64,000 nucleotides of DNA from Enterobacter cloacae complex sp. R_G8 (GTDB lineage Bacteria; Pseudomonadota; Gammaproteobacteria; Enterobacterales; Enterobacteriaceae), in the NCBI RefSeq assembly GCF_024599795.1, contig NZ_CP102246.1, positions 434,001 through 498,000 of the forward strand, read 5' to 3'. Numbering within the stretch: the stretch's first letter is position 1; each line of letters starts with the position of its first letter. This document shows positions 27,201-36,252 of this stretch, in pieces. The position numbers and the translations under genes were made by a program. The notes beneath the pieces were generated by a model. That model was given only the letters and a program-made list of their open reading frames with translations. It was not told the DNA's origin and did no database searches.

Positions 27201-28432
27201 AATTCTTAAAGCGTAACAATAACAAGGCATTGTCCGCGCGTGATGCCGCCTGGATGAGCGATATCCAGGAAGCGCTATTCTCGCAGACCACGCCAAAGTC
27301 ACGCCTGGTGTTATGGCTGATTCTGGTGGTGTTCGCCGGGTTTTTAACCTGGGCGCATTTCGCCAAAGTGGAAGAGATCACCAAAGGTGACGCGAAAATC
27401 GTCTCGAAAAGCCGCGAGCAAATTATCCAGAGCCTGGAGGGCGGTATTCTCGAAGAGCTGCACGTCCGTGAGGGCGACATTGTCGAGCCGGGGCAGGTAC
27501 TGCTGAAAATCGACCCGACTCGCGCCCAGTCCAGCTATCAGGAGACGCTGCGTAAAGTGGTGGCGCTGGAAGCGACCGTTAACCGCCTGCGTGCAGAGGC
27601 CTACGGCCTGCCGCTGACCTTTAGCGACCGGGTGAAACAGTACCCTTCCGAAGTGGACCTGGAAACCCGCGCCTATAACAGCCGCAAACAGGCGCTGGAA
27701 GAGGGCGTGGCTTCGCTCGAGAAAAGCTACCGCCTGGCGCAAAACGAAATTGCCATGTCCGAGCCGCTGGCCGCGCGCGGCCTGCTCTCGGAAGTGGAGT
27801 TGCTGCGTATGCGTCGTCAGGCGAATGACCTGCAATCGCAAATCGTCGAGCGTCGTAACCGCTATCAGGCGGATGCCAACGCCGAGCTGATTCGCCAGGA
27901 GCTGGATCTGGTGCAGGCCGAAGAGAGCCTGACAGGACGTGCCGACGTGGTGAGCCGGACTACCATCACCGCGCTGGTAAAAGGCACCGTGAAAAACGTG
28001 CGAGTCACCACCATCGGCGGCGTTATCCAGCCGGGTGAACACATTATGGAAATCGTGCCGCTGGAAGACCAGCTGCTGGTGGAAGGGAAAATCAAACCGT
28101 CAGACGTCGCTTTCCTGCATGCGGGATTACCGGCGATGGTGAAGATCACCGCCTACGATTTCGGCATCTACGGTGGCCTGAAAGGGCACGTGTCTCTGGT
28201 CAGCCCGGACACGCTGAAGGATGACGCCAAAGCCGCCGCCGGTCGCCCTGACGACACCTACTACCGGGTGATGGTCCTGACCGACAGCAGCACGCTGACG
28301 GCGGGCGGTAAATCCCTGCCGATTATTCCCGGCATGATTGCCACGGTTGAAATCCGCACCGGTGAAAAAACCATTCTCGATTACCTGTTGAAACCTATCT
28401 TCAAAGCGAAGGAAGCGTTCCGCGAGCGTTAA
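27197..28432 (+). CDS. Type I secretion membrane fusion protein (LapC/HlyD-like)
   Basis: 411 residues. One N-terminal membrane anchor at about 36-55 (LVLWLILVVFAGFLTWAHF), then a biotinyl-lipoyl-like half domain (EGGILEELHVREGDIVEPGQ), a long coiled coil (about 110-245), the second lipoyl half and a C-terminal beta-barrel (VRVTTIGGVIQPGEHIMEIV, later PGMIATVEIRTGEK). It bridges the ABC pump and the outer-membrane channel. It starts within the last codons of the ABC gene (ATGA overlap) and is followed one base later by the TolC-like gene. Confidence 0.92.
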   Translation: MKFLKRNNNKALSARDAAWMSDIQEALFSQTTPKSRLVLWLILVVFAGFLTWAHFAKVEEITKGDAKIVSKSREQIIQSLEGGILEELHVREGDIVEPGQVLLKIDPTRAQSSYQETLRKVVALEATVNRLRAEAYGLPLTFSDRVKQYPSEVDLETRAYNSRKQALEEGVASLEKSYRLAQNEIAMSEPLAARGLLSEVELLRMRRQANDLQSQIVERRNRYQADANAELIRQELDLVQAEESLTGRADVVSRTTITALVKGTVKNVRVTTIGGVIQPGEHIMEIVPLEDQLLVEGKIKPSDVAFLHAGLPAMVKITAYDFGIYGGLKGHVSLVSPDTLKDDAKAAAGRPDDTYYRVMVLTDSSTLTAGGKSLPIIPGMIATVEIRTGEKTILDYLLKPIFKAKEAFRER

Positions 28433-28433
28433 T

Positions 28434-29894
28434 ATGAAAAGTAACTCTATTTTTATGCAGCGCCGTCTGGCGGCGCTGTTGACGGCCGCGGCTTGCCTGG
28501 CATCGGCTAAAAGTGCAGCAAACAGTGACGGCTTATTAGCCTTTGCGCCTGTAGACCCTGTGGTAAAATCTCGCATGGTGATGGCCTCCACACCGCCCGC
28601 ACCCGCTGCGCCGTTAGTGGAGCAGGCGCCGGTGACACACGTGGCCGCCGCGCCGAAACGTGATAATACGGCCCACGCACCCAGCGAAAGGGAAATTCGC
28701 GCCCTGTTTAATGATGCGGTGAATACCGCGCTGAGTATCAGCCCCGAAGTGCGTGGCGCGAATTATAATACTGAAGCGGCAGAAGCGAATGTTGACGAAG
28801 CGAAAGGTCAGCGCTGGCCGCAAATTGATGTCGGTACCCGTTCCAAAAGTTATCAGTTTGGTGGTGGTGAGCGTCGCTACAGCGACAGCCGACCGGCGGT
28901 CACCGTGAATATGGCGACCACACTGCTCGATTTTGGCCGCACCAGTAACACCATTAAAAGCCGTGAAGCCCTGCATGACGCGGCGAAAAATAACGTCGAT
29001 GCCCAGGCGGAAGATATCGCCTGGCAGGTCAGCAGCGCGCTCGTCGAACTGAGCAAGCAGCGCCAGATTATCAGTCTGAGCCAAAAGTATGTGGCGCGGA
29101 TGAACGAGCTGGTTGAGATGCTGGACGGGATCGTGAAGGTTGATCAGGGCCGTCGCAGCGAGCTGACTCAGGCCCGGGGGCGGCTGCTCCAGGCGCAATC
29201 GTCGCTGGACACGGCCGTCTCACGTGCGCGAGATACTGAAATTACCCTTAACCGCCTGCTGGGGGACAAAAAAGTGCCCCTGCCTGCGGCGACGACCTGG
29301 AACCTGAAACCGGGTGAACTGACGACACAGCTTTCAGCCATCGACACGCATCCGACGATTCGTCAGGCTCAGGCGGAGACCGCGTCGGCGCTGGCGGATG
29401 CGGATGTCGCGCGCTCGGCCTCTTACCCGACAGTGACCTGGAATGTGGGTAAAAGCACCGGGCGCGACGAGCTCGGACGTGAACAGTCCTGGGAGACAGG
29501 CGTGAACGTGAGCTGGCCGATTTTCCGCGGCGGTTCTCAGCGAGCCGCAGCACTCTCTGCCGCGCGTCGTGCGGACGCCAGCAGAGAAACCATTGAAAAA
29601 CAGTTACGCGATCTGGATAACCGCGTACGGGCGGCCGATCAGGATGCCCGTAGCATGCTGGAGCGTGCTGAGTTGTACCATGACTTAGCTTTTGAATCCG
29701 ATCGCATTCGCCATGATTTCTTCGATCAGTGGTACCACCTTGGCAGACGAACCCTGCTGGATGTGCTGAGTGCAGAAAGTGATTATTACGGTAACCAGGT
29801 TGCGGAAGCGACCAACCGCTTTGACGCTTACGCTGCTATTTTTCGTAGTTATGCCAGTGCGGGAACATTATTGCAGTGGCTGAGTAAGCCCTAA
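28434..29894 (+). CDS. TolC-family outer membrane channel (LapE-like)
   Basis: 486 residues. N-terminal signal sequence (MQRRLAALLTAAACLASAKS), then a Pro/Ala-rich region to about residue 85 that is longer than in TolC, followed by two TolC/OEP repeats of long helices with small beta segments (for example SISPEVRGANYNTEAAEANV and GVNVSWPIFRGGSQRAAALS). It completes the type I export channel. Having its own TolC homologue next to the pump is typical for giant adhesin systems and suggests the housekeeping TolC is not used. Confidence 0.9.
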   Translation: MKSNSIFMQRRLAALLTAAACLASAKSAANSDGLLAFAPVDPVVKSRMVMASTPPAPAAPLVEQAPVTHVAAAPKRDNTAHAPSEREIRALFNDAVNTALSISPEVRGANYNTEAAEANVDEAKGQRWPQIDVGTRSKSYQFGGGERRYSDSRPAVTVNMATTLLDFGRTSNTIKSREALHDAAKNNVDAQAEDIAWQVSSALVELSKQRQIISLSQKYVARMNELVEMLDGIVKVDQGRRSELTQARGRLLQAQSSLDTAVSRARDTEITLNRLLGDKKVPLPAATTWNLKPGELTTQLSAIDTHPTIRQAQAETASALADADVARSASYPTVTWNVGKSTGRDELGREQSWETGVNVSWPIFRGGSQRAAALSAARRADASRETIEKQLRDLDNRVRAADQDARSMLERAELYHDLAFESDRIRHDFFDQWYHLGRRTLLDVLSAESDYYGNQVAEATNRFDAYAAIFRSYASAGTLLQWLSKP

Positions 29895-29944
29895 TCAGCC
29901 ATTTTTATAATGAACCACACAGCAGGCACAGAAAGAGAGTGCAG

Positions 29945-30631
29945 ATGAATCACTATTCAGGAAAGAAAATTTATATCGCCTTACTCGACGATCATCCGAT
30001 TGTCCGCAAAGGGCTGGAGATTATTTTCAGCCAGGAGCCGGATTTCGAACTGAAGGGCAGTTTTGCCAGCCGTATCGACCTGATTAATTTTTTACGTACC
30101 AACCGGATTGATGTGCTGATCCTCGACTATTTACTCGGGGATGAAGACATCGACGGATTACCGATGATTAAGCAGCTGATGAGCAATTTTCCCTGGCTGA
30201 AAATTTTGATCTCATCGACGCTGGAAAATACCGCCATTGTCCGTATGGCCCTGAAGGCCGGTGTGCGCGGGCATATCGGTAAAAGTCGTGATGCCTCGGA
30301 AGTGGTGGAGGCGGTGCGCCGCGTGGCGGCAGGGCATATCTGCCTTTCCGAAAGCATGGAGAAGGAGTTTTATCTTATCTCCGAGCCGTCTGCACCCGGT
30401 GACGCTGAAGATGAGCAGCATGTGATCGACGGCATTGGCCGTCTGGATCAGCTCTCTGCGCGGGAGCTGGAGGTGTTACGCCTTTTCCTTTCCGGTATGT
30501 CGGTGCTGCAAATTTCTGAGAAGTTCAGCCGGAGCCGTAAAACGGTTAGCGGCCAGAAGAAATCCGCAATGAAAAAGCTGGGCGTGAAGACCGACCCGGA
30601 GCTGTTCCTCTGGCACGACCAACTGCTGTGA
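29945..30631 (+). CDS. EvgA/BvgA-like response regulator
   Basis: 228 residues from the ATG at 29945, with GAGAG a few bases upstream; the frame's GTG at 29939 is less likely. A full receiver domain carries the acidic pair Asp15-Asp16 and acceptor Asp61 (VLILDYLLG). The LuxR-type helix-turn-helix is LSARELEVLRLFLSGMSVLQ with KTVSGQKKSAMKKLGVK. It sits between the secretion operon and a BvgS-like kinase and is the obvious phosphorylation target of the island's kinases. It is the best candidate to bind the AAGACCGGTCTT palindromes. No promoter or terminator is seen between it and the secretion genes, so it may be co-transcribed with them. Confidence 0.9.
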   Translation: MNHYSGKKIYIALLDDHPIVRKGLEIIFSQEPDFELKGSFASRIDLINFLRTNRIDVLILDYLLGDEDIDGLPMIKQLMSNFPWLKILISSTLENTAIVRMALKAGVRGHIGKSRDASEVVEAVRRVAAGHICLSESMEKEFYLISEPSAPGDAEDEQHVIDGIGRLDQLSARELEVLRLFLSGMSVLQISEKFSRSRKTVSGQKKSAMKKLGVKTDPELFLWHDQLL

Positions 30632-30632
30632 G

Positions 30633-30735
30633 TGTTGCCCGGCGGCGCTACGCTTGCACGGGCCTACAATAAATCGTGCAATTAATTGATATTATTGTCG
30701 ATTGTAGGCCGGGTCAGCGCAGCGCCACCCGGCAA
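30633..30735. repeat. REP pair (BIME) between the response regulator and kinase 1
   Basis: Two facing REP units: TTGCCCGGCGGCGCTACGC... (30633-30669) and TTGTAGGCCGGGTCAGCGC... (30701-30735), about 30 AT-rich bases apart. They match the classical enterobacterial REP pattern. The right unit extends into the 3' end of the kinase gene and supplies its last codons and stop. Confidence 0.85.
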
Positions 30736-33647
30736 GAAGTACTGTTACGCAGTGCCGTCGCCAGGTCGCTTATCGAGCACGGCTTAAACAGACAATCGTT
30801 CATGCCCGCCTGCACACACCGTTCCTTAATCTCATGCATCGCATTGGCGGTAAAACCAATAATCCATGTCGGTGCCCGACCCTGCTCACGCTCAGCGTTA
30901 CGCATCATTCCCGTTAGCTGATAACCGTTGATGCCCGGCATATTGCAGTCGGTGATCACCACATCAAACGCGGTGTCGGTCCAGATTTTAAGTGCCTCAT
31001 CGCCACCGGAAGCCAGATGCGCGTGCTGCCCCAGCCAGGCCAGCTGTTTGGCCAACAGGATCCGGTTTGCGGGATTGTCATCCACCACCAGCACGTTAAG
31101 CGCCGGTAACGTTTCCTCCTCCTCATCACGCCGGGCAGGCGGCGTAACGGCACGGGTGACTTTAGGCAGGGAGAAGGTGGCCCTGACGGTGGTGCCAACA
31201 TGCTTTTCGCTGGCCAGCGTGAGCGTGCCATTCATGCTTTCACAGATGGTTCGGCTGATATATAACCCAAGGCCGGTGCCCGCCCGACGATTGTCCGCCT
31301 GGCTGAACGGCTTAAAGAGCGCGGCCTGCTGGCTGGCATCAATACCCACACCGCTGTCCTGCACCTCGATAACAAACATCACGTTATCGGTGCCGGGCTC
31401 CTCGCGTTGCGATAAAGTCAGGGTCACGCTACCGCGGTCGGTAAATTTAATGGCGTTGCTCAGCAGGTTGGAGAGCACCTGCTTAATGCGCAGCGGGTCG
31501 GCGTAGACCTCGTACAGCGCGTCCGTCGGGAAGACTTTATTCAACTGGATATTCTTTTCAATCGCCACCCCCTGGAACACCCGCATCATGTTGTCGATGA
31601 GTTTGCCAAACTGCACGGGTTCCGGGTTGAAATCGAGATGCCCGCCCTCGATACGGGAGATATCCAGGATATCGCCAATCAACCCCACCAGACCCTCTGC
31701 CGAGTCGTAGGCGACTTCCAGCGCCTGAAGATCGTGTTCGCCCTTGCGCCCTTTTTTCAGGACGATGTCCAGCATGCCGATAATGGCGTTCATCGGGGTG
31801 CGGATCTCATGGCTCATGGTTGACAGGAACACCGATTTTGCCCGGTTAGAGTCTTCGGCGCGATCTTTCGCCTCGCTCAGCTCCGCCAGCAACGACTCAC
31901 GTTCGGTAAGCATCTCGCGCAGCTGTGTGAGTTGCTCGTTCAGTTGCCTGCGCAGCGCTGCTTTGCGCACAATCTGTCGACGTAAATAGAGCGCCCATCC
32001 CAGCGCTAACAGCACCAGAACGGCGCTGAAGACACCCGTGGCAATTAGCACTTCGCGATAGCGATACCAGAAGCTGTCGACCACCACCAGCTCGTTGGGC
32101 CGCCAGCGGTTTGCCAGATTTTCCATCTCAATGGGTGAGATACTCAGCAGGACTTTATCCAGAATGCTCTGCAGCTCAGGGCTTGCCAGGCCAACGCCAA
32201 AAGAGATCCAGGCGGGGGAGTCGCCAACAATCGAAACCACCTTCAGCTTATCCTGAAAGTTGGTGTAGATCTGGTAATCCGTCATCACCAGAATGCCGAT
32301 TGCCGCGTCGGCATCGCCGTTGGTGATGCTGGCGAGCAGCTGCGATTCATTGCCCACGTGGACAATCTTGATCTCCGGGTATCGCTCGCGCACCTGTTGT
32401 TCCACGCCGATGTTTTTCACCAGCGCCAGGCGTTTGCCGCGCAGGTCGGCCAGCGTGTTAATGTCGTTACGTGAGGTGGATGTCGCAAGGGCAAACGCGC
32501 TGCGTAAGTAGGGCCGCGTGAAGAGGATTTGACCCTTGCGCGCCTCGCTCGGCGTCACTGACGCGAGCATGTCAGCCTGCCCGTGGTTGACCTGGGCTAT
32601 CAAATCATCGGTGGTATTGCCGGTCTCAAAGCTAAAGCGCAAGCCGGTGCGCAGCGACACCACGGAGAAGAGATCCGCCACCACCCCGCGCAGCATCCCC
32701 TTGTTGTCGATAAAGGAGACCGGCGCGGCATTATCCTGGCTGTAGATGAGTACGTTCACCACCGGATGGTGGGCGATCCACGCTTTCTCCTGGTCGGTAA
32801 AGACCAGCGACTTGGTTCCCTGCGCAATATCGACCCGATCGGGCTGCCAGCGGCGATAGAGATCCAGCTTTTCCTCTTCGGGTACCGCGCGGATGGTGGC
32901 GTTAATCAACTGGTTGAGCTGCGGGTTATTCTGGCTCAGGGCGAACCCCACCTCACGGTTGGGCAGCCGCGAGAAGCGCTCGATATGAATATTGTTTAAA
33001 TAGTTTCGGCTCAGCGAATAGCTGTTTCCCAGATAGGCGCGTGAATGCCCAAAGGCCACGGCGCTCAGCGCTTCCTGATAGCTGTCAAACAGGCGAAAGC
33101 GCGCGTTGGGATAGGCCGCTTTCACCTGTGCCAGAGGCAGGTAGTCCCGGACCATCGCGACGTCGGTATTCGCCAGATCGTCGGCGAGAGGCTGGGTATC
33201 CCGGTCGTTAGCCCCCAGCACCGGTTTATCGCTGGCATAGGGCGTTGAGAAGACAAAGGCGTCGTTGGCGTCAAAGGCGGAGACCGAGGGGATAAGATCG
33301 ATATCACCGCGCGCCAGCGCCTGCCACAGATCTTCCTGCGAGTCGTACATTTTAACCTGCACCGGCAGATTAAGCTGCCAGGACACCAGGCCGAGATAGT
33401 CGGCGCTCAGCCCCTCATATTCATGGCGCATATTGCGCATACCGAAAGGGGGCGCGTCATAGCGTGTGATGCCCACCGTCAAATGTTGTACATGCTTTAG
33501 CAGCGTTGCCTGCTCTTCGGTAAGCGGCAGACGATTCATGCCCTCAATCGGGGTGCGCATCAGAATCTTATATTCTTCGCTGTGTGCGGCGGGCATCACG
33601 AATAAAAATAAAACCAGAAGCAAAAAACGGCAAAGGTAGTGGCGCAT
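30714..33647 (-). CDS. BvgS/EvgS-like hybrid sensor kinase 1, lacking the HPt domain
   Basis: 977 residues. Signal sequence at the N-terminus; two periplasmic SBP-type (Venus-flytrap) domains, about 45-270 and 290-515; membrane segment about 540-560 (EVLIATGVFSAVLVLLALGW); coiled-coil linker; HisKA with His near 611 (STMSHEIRTPMNAI); HATPase with N box NLLSNAIKF, G1 DSGVGID and intact G2 GTGLGLYIS; and one receiver domain with acceptor Asp near 900 (VVITDCNMPG). It ends about 75 residues after that Asp with no HPt domain, unlike BvgS and EvgS. Its final residues (CRVALR) are encoded inside a REP element, so an ancestral C-terminus may have been lost. It converges with the response regulator gene. 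Confidence 0.9.
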   Translation of the reverse strand: MRHYLCRFLLLVLFLFVMPAAHSEEYKILMRTPIEGMNRLPLTEEQATLLKHVQHLTVGITRYDAPPFGMRNMRHEYEGLSADYLGLVSWQLNLPVQVKMYDSQEDLWQALARGDIDLIPSVSAFDANDAFVFSTPYASDKPVLGANDRDTQPLADDLANTDVAMVRDYLPLAQVKAAYPNARFRLFDSYQEALSAVAFGHSRAYLGNSYSLSRNYLNNIHIERFSRLPNREVGFALSQNNPQLNQLINATIRAVPEEEKLDLYRRWQPDRVDIAQGTKSLVFTDQEKAWIAHHPVVNVLIYSQDNAAPVSFIDNKGMLRGVVADLFSVVSLRTGLRFSFETGNTTDDLIAQVNHGQADMLASVTPSEARKGQILFTRPYLRSAFALATSTSRNDINTLADLRGKRLALVKNIGVEQQVRERYPEIKIVHVGNESQLLASITNGDADAAIGILVMTDYQIYTNFQDKLKVVSIVGDSPAWISFGVGLASPELQSILDKVLLSISPIEMENLANRWRPNELVVVDSFWYRYREVLIATGVFSAVLVLLALGWALYLRRQIVRKAALRRQLNEQLTQLREMLTERESLLAELSEAKDRAEDSNRAKSVFLSTMSHEIRTPMNAIIGMLDIVLKKGRKGEHDLQALEVAYDSAEGLVGLIGDILDISRIEGGHLDFNPEPVQFGKLIDNMMRVFQGVAIEKNIQLNKVFPTDALYEVYADPLRIKQVLSNLLSNAIKFTDRGSVTLTLSQREEPGTDNVMFVIEVQDSGVGIDASQQAALFKPFSQADNRRAGTGLGLYISRTICESMNGTLTLASEKHVGTTVRATFSLPKVTRAVTPPARRDEEEETLPALNVLVVDDNPANRILLAKQLAWLGQHAHLASGGDEALKIWTDTAFDVVITDCNMPGINGYQLTGMMRNAEREQGRAPTWIIGFTANAMHEIKERCVQAGMNDCLFKPCSISDLATALRNSTSCRVALR

Positions 33648-33885
33648 AACTTTTATAACGCTCCTGAGAATAAGATACTGATAGTGATATTCTGATTAAA
33701 CGGTAAATGTATTGTTATAAGACAAGGCTTGGTTATTATTCTGGTAGTCGTTAATAACGAAAAGCGCAATGTCAGGTCAGGAACAGTATTATTTCTACGC
33801 GATCCTCTCAATACTAATATAAGCCTGCATTTCTGCCTGCTTTTTGCTCCTTACATGTTACGCCATTACGGATTGCCGGGCACAT

Positions 33886-33922
33886 CAAGACCGGTCTTGT
33901 CGCTAACGTGACCGGCGACCGG
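33886..33922. promoter_or_regulatory. Perfect AAGACCGGTCTT palindrome upstream of the TPR/GT gene
   Basis: CAAGACCGGTCTTG is a perfect 14-bp palindrome at 33886-33899, followed by two more GACCGG half-sites (33910-33915, 33917-33922). It lies 65 bp before the TPR/glycosyltransferase start, with a candidate -10 AATAAT close downstream. The rest of the 316-bp gap between kinase 1 and this gene (33648-33885) is AT-rich, with the weak half-site ATAAGACAAGGCTT near 33717 and no ORF. Confidence 0.65.
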
Positions 33923-33963
33923 GAAAATAATACGCACGTTTATTTAATTATTGAGCCTGGACG

Positions 33964-35235
33964 ATGCGCCGATCCTTTCATCCTCATTCCTCTGCTGCAA
34001 AACACGAAGCAATGCGTCAGACATTTACTGCGCTGGCGGAACAGTACCGTCATGCAATGGCCGTGGCGGACTATGCAACGGCGTCCCGCTGCTGCGAAAA
34101 AGCGCTGGCCGTTCTGCCGCATAATATGTCGGTACAGAGCGATTACGCCCTGAGCCTGATGCGTGAGGGGAAACATGACAAGGCGTATAAGGTCTATCGC
34201 AAAATTTATCAGTCGCCGCGCCGTCATGAAGCGTCAGAAACCTGGCTCGATGGCCTGGCGGAATTGTGCGGTCATATGGGCAAAACGGATGAAATGCGCG
34301 CCTGTGGTCTGGAGTCATTAACCCTCTCTGACCGGCGTTTTCGTCAGGGTACCGTCTGGCCACTGCCCCAGACGCCACCGCCACCTTTCCAGGCAGATTG
34401 CCCGGAAAAGAACATCATCGCGTTCAGTTTGTACGGCGATCAGCCGCGCTACTGCGAAACCTTAATTAAAAACATTGAGGCCGCCGCAGCGCTGTTTCCG
34501 GCCTGGCGCTGTCGCGTGTATCTGGATGACTCCGTGCCGCAGCACGTCTGGCAGCGGCTGACGCAGGCGGGGGCCGCGCTGGTGGATATGAGCCAGGAAA
34601 AGCACATCTACCCAACGCTGTGGCGTTTTCTGGTGATGGATGACCCGCAGGTCGAGCGTTTTTTAGTGCGTGACGCGGACTCCCTGCTCTCTGAACGGGA
34701 GCAGGTTTGCGTGGATGCCTGGCTGCGCTCGCCGTTTTATTTCCACCATATGCGCGACTACTTCACCCATACCGAACTGTTGCTGGCCGGGATGTGGGGC
34801 GGCTGTGGCGGCACGATCCCGAACGTGGAAGGTATGATGCGTCAGTTTGTGGCGAACTACCGGGGGAGCGCCCGTTTCACCGACCAGTATTTCCTCAAGG
34901 TGGCGCTCTGGCCCACGGTGCGGCAGAGCATTCTGAATCATGATGAGATCTTCGCGTTTCACCATGCTCAACCCTGGCCTGCACATCCGCCTGTTCGCTG
35001 GCAGACTGAGCACTTCCACGTGGGCAGCAACGCCGGGTTTACCGTACTGGCGGGGCCGAGCGAGAAAGCCGGCGGTGAAAAGCAGGCTGTCGCATTACGC
35101 ATTAAGGGAGAGCGCTATCGCTATACGGCGGTGGTGCGTGATGGACAATGGCGATTGCCCATCCCATTCTTCCTCGCCGACGGTTTTCGCGCAGGCGAGG
35201 TGCAGGTTGAGGTTATCCGGGATAATGGCGTCTGA
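33964..35235 (+). CDS. TPR plus glycosyltransferase-like protein
   Basis: 423 residues, no signal peptide. Residues about 20-110 look like TPR helices (YATASRCCEKALAVLPHN, then SDYALSLMREGKHDKAYKVY). Residues about 150-360 resemble nucleotide-sugar glycosyltransferases: NIIAFSLYGDQPRYCETLIK, WRFLVMDDPQVERFLVRDAD with a DxD-type motif (RDADS), and a GMWGGCGGTIP segment. The ribosome site is weak and a start at 34012 is also possible. It sits between the two kinases with the best regulator palindrome in front. A soluble TPR/glycosyltransferase next to a giant adhesin suggests glycosylation of that adhesin before export; this is inference. It could instead act on a surface polysaccharide. Confidence 0.65.
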   Translation: MRRSFHPHSSAAKHEAMRQTFTALAEQYRHAMAVADYATASRCCEKALAVLPHNMSVQSDYALSLMREGKHDKAYKVYRKIYQSPRRHEASETWLDGLAELCGHMGKTDEMRACGLESLTLSDRRFRQGTVWPLPQTPPPPFQADCPEKNIIAFSLYGDQPRYCETLIKNIEAAAALFPAWRCRVYLDDSVPQHVWQRLTQAGAALVDMSQEKHIYPTLWRFLVMDDPQVERFLVRDADSLLSEREQVCVDAWLRSPFYFHHMRDYFTHTELLLAGMWGGCGGTIPNVEGMMRQFVANYRGSARFTDQYFLKVALWPTVRQSILNHDEIFAFHHAQPWPAHPPVRWQTEHFHVGSNAGFTVLAGPSEKAGGEKQAVALRIKGERYRYTAVVRDGQWRLPIPFFLADGFRAGEVQVEVIRDNGV

Positions 35236-35254
35236 GCCGGGCAACGCGCCCGGC
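35236..35254. other. Hairpin between the TPR/GT gene and the omptin gene
   Basis: A 7-bp GC stem GCCGGGC / GCCCGGC with a 5-base loop, directly after the stop codon. It resembles a REP fragment. The two genes converge here with only 28 bp between them. Confidence 0.5.
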
Positions 35255-35263
35255 ACGGTGTGG

Positions 35264-36211
35264 TTAGAAAAGGTACTTCAGGCCGACGGTGGTCATGACG
35301 TTCCAGTTTTCAATACCACTGCTATTGTCTGCACGCTGTGTTTCGCCGGTGCTGTAATCATAGGCGGACAAGCTGCCTTTTTTGTTGGTGGTACGGTTCC
35401 AGGTTCCCTCAATGTACACTTTGGCATTGGGCGTCACGTAATAACCGGCGTTCCCGGCAATTGAGTAATAGTTCTGGTTTTTAACCTTCGATCTGAAGGT
35501 GGTATCGGTCAGATAATGTTCATCATTATCTGACGAGCGTACCCACCCGCTGTATTTAAAGCTGCCACCAAACTCAAAACGTTCGTAACGGTAATGACCG
35601 ACAAGGCCAATGTACGGCATTTTGTAACGCTGTTTGTAACCGATGACGGTCACCCCGGCCGGAAAATCACCGATGTCAGGTAATCCCGTATCCTCATCGG
35701 TATAGTGGTAAGAACCACCGGAGGCCTTAAAGCTATAGCGGCTCTCCTGATAACCGGCCATCACCCCGACCCGATAAGCGGGTTCGTTTAGCAGCCATCC
35801 CTTGATATTTACATCAAATTCGTTTGCGTAGTTCAGGCGGGTGTCAGGGTGTTTACTCTGATCGGTCCAGGCATCCTGATCGAGGTCCTGCCAGTCCGTA
35901 TCATCCATATAACCGCCGCGGCTGGCGAGGGTAGTCCAGCCTGAAGCGCCGAGCGATACCCATGGCAGAAGATCCCAGTCAATGGAGCCTTTAATTATGG
36001 CCGCATTATTGTATTTCCAGTTGAGCTGGCTGTTTTTATGGCCGCCGGAGTCCGGCTCGTAAACCCGTTCTTTTGTCTTGCCGCTCAGGCTGCCCAGACC
36101 TATTTCACTGCTGACTTTTTCCGGGGTAAACAGAGCCTCTCCGGAATCTGCGAGGGCAGAAAAGGAAATGGGTGTTGCAAGAGTCAGAGCCAGAATTGAA
36201 CGCCTCATCAT
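35264..36211 (-). CDS. Omptin-family outer membrane protease
   Basis: 315 residues, nearly the length of OmpT (317). A signal peptide ends near SFSALA, followed by a ten-stranded outer-membrane beta-barrel ending in GLKYLF. All four omptin catalytic residues are present in their motifs: Asp104 and Asp106 (MDDTDW), Asp230 and His232 (SSDNDEHY); with a 20-residue signal these fall close to OmpT mature positions 83, 85, 210 and 212. The conserved HPDTRLNYANEFDVNIKGWL segment is also kept. AAGGA precedes the two ATGs (36211, 36208). Omptins cleave surface proteins and cationic peptides, often between basic residues. The gene follows the orphan module gene by 41 bp, so they likely share a transcript. 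Confidence 0.93.
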   Translation of the reverse strand: MMRRSILALTLATPISFSALADSGEALFTPEKVSSEIGLGSLSGKTKERVYEPDSGGHKNSQLNWKYNNAAIIKGSIDWDLLPWVSLGASGWTTLASRGGYMDDTDWQDLDQDAWTDQSKHPDTRLNYANEFDVNIKGWLLNEPAYRVGVMAGYQESRYSFKASGGSYHYTDEDTGLPDIGDFPAGVTVIGYKQRYKMPYIGLVGHYRYERFEFGGSFKYSGWVRSSDNDEHYLTDTTFRSKVKNQNYYSIAGNAGYYVTPNAKVYIEGTWNRTTNKKGSLSAYDYSTGETQRADNSSGIENWNVMTTVGLKYLF

Positions 36212-36252
36212 AAATCCTTCAATTATGTTGTGGGTTTACCTTTGGATGACGA

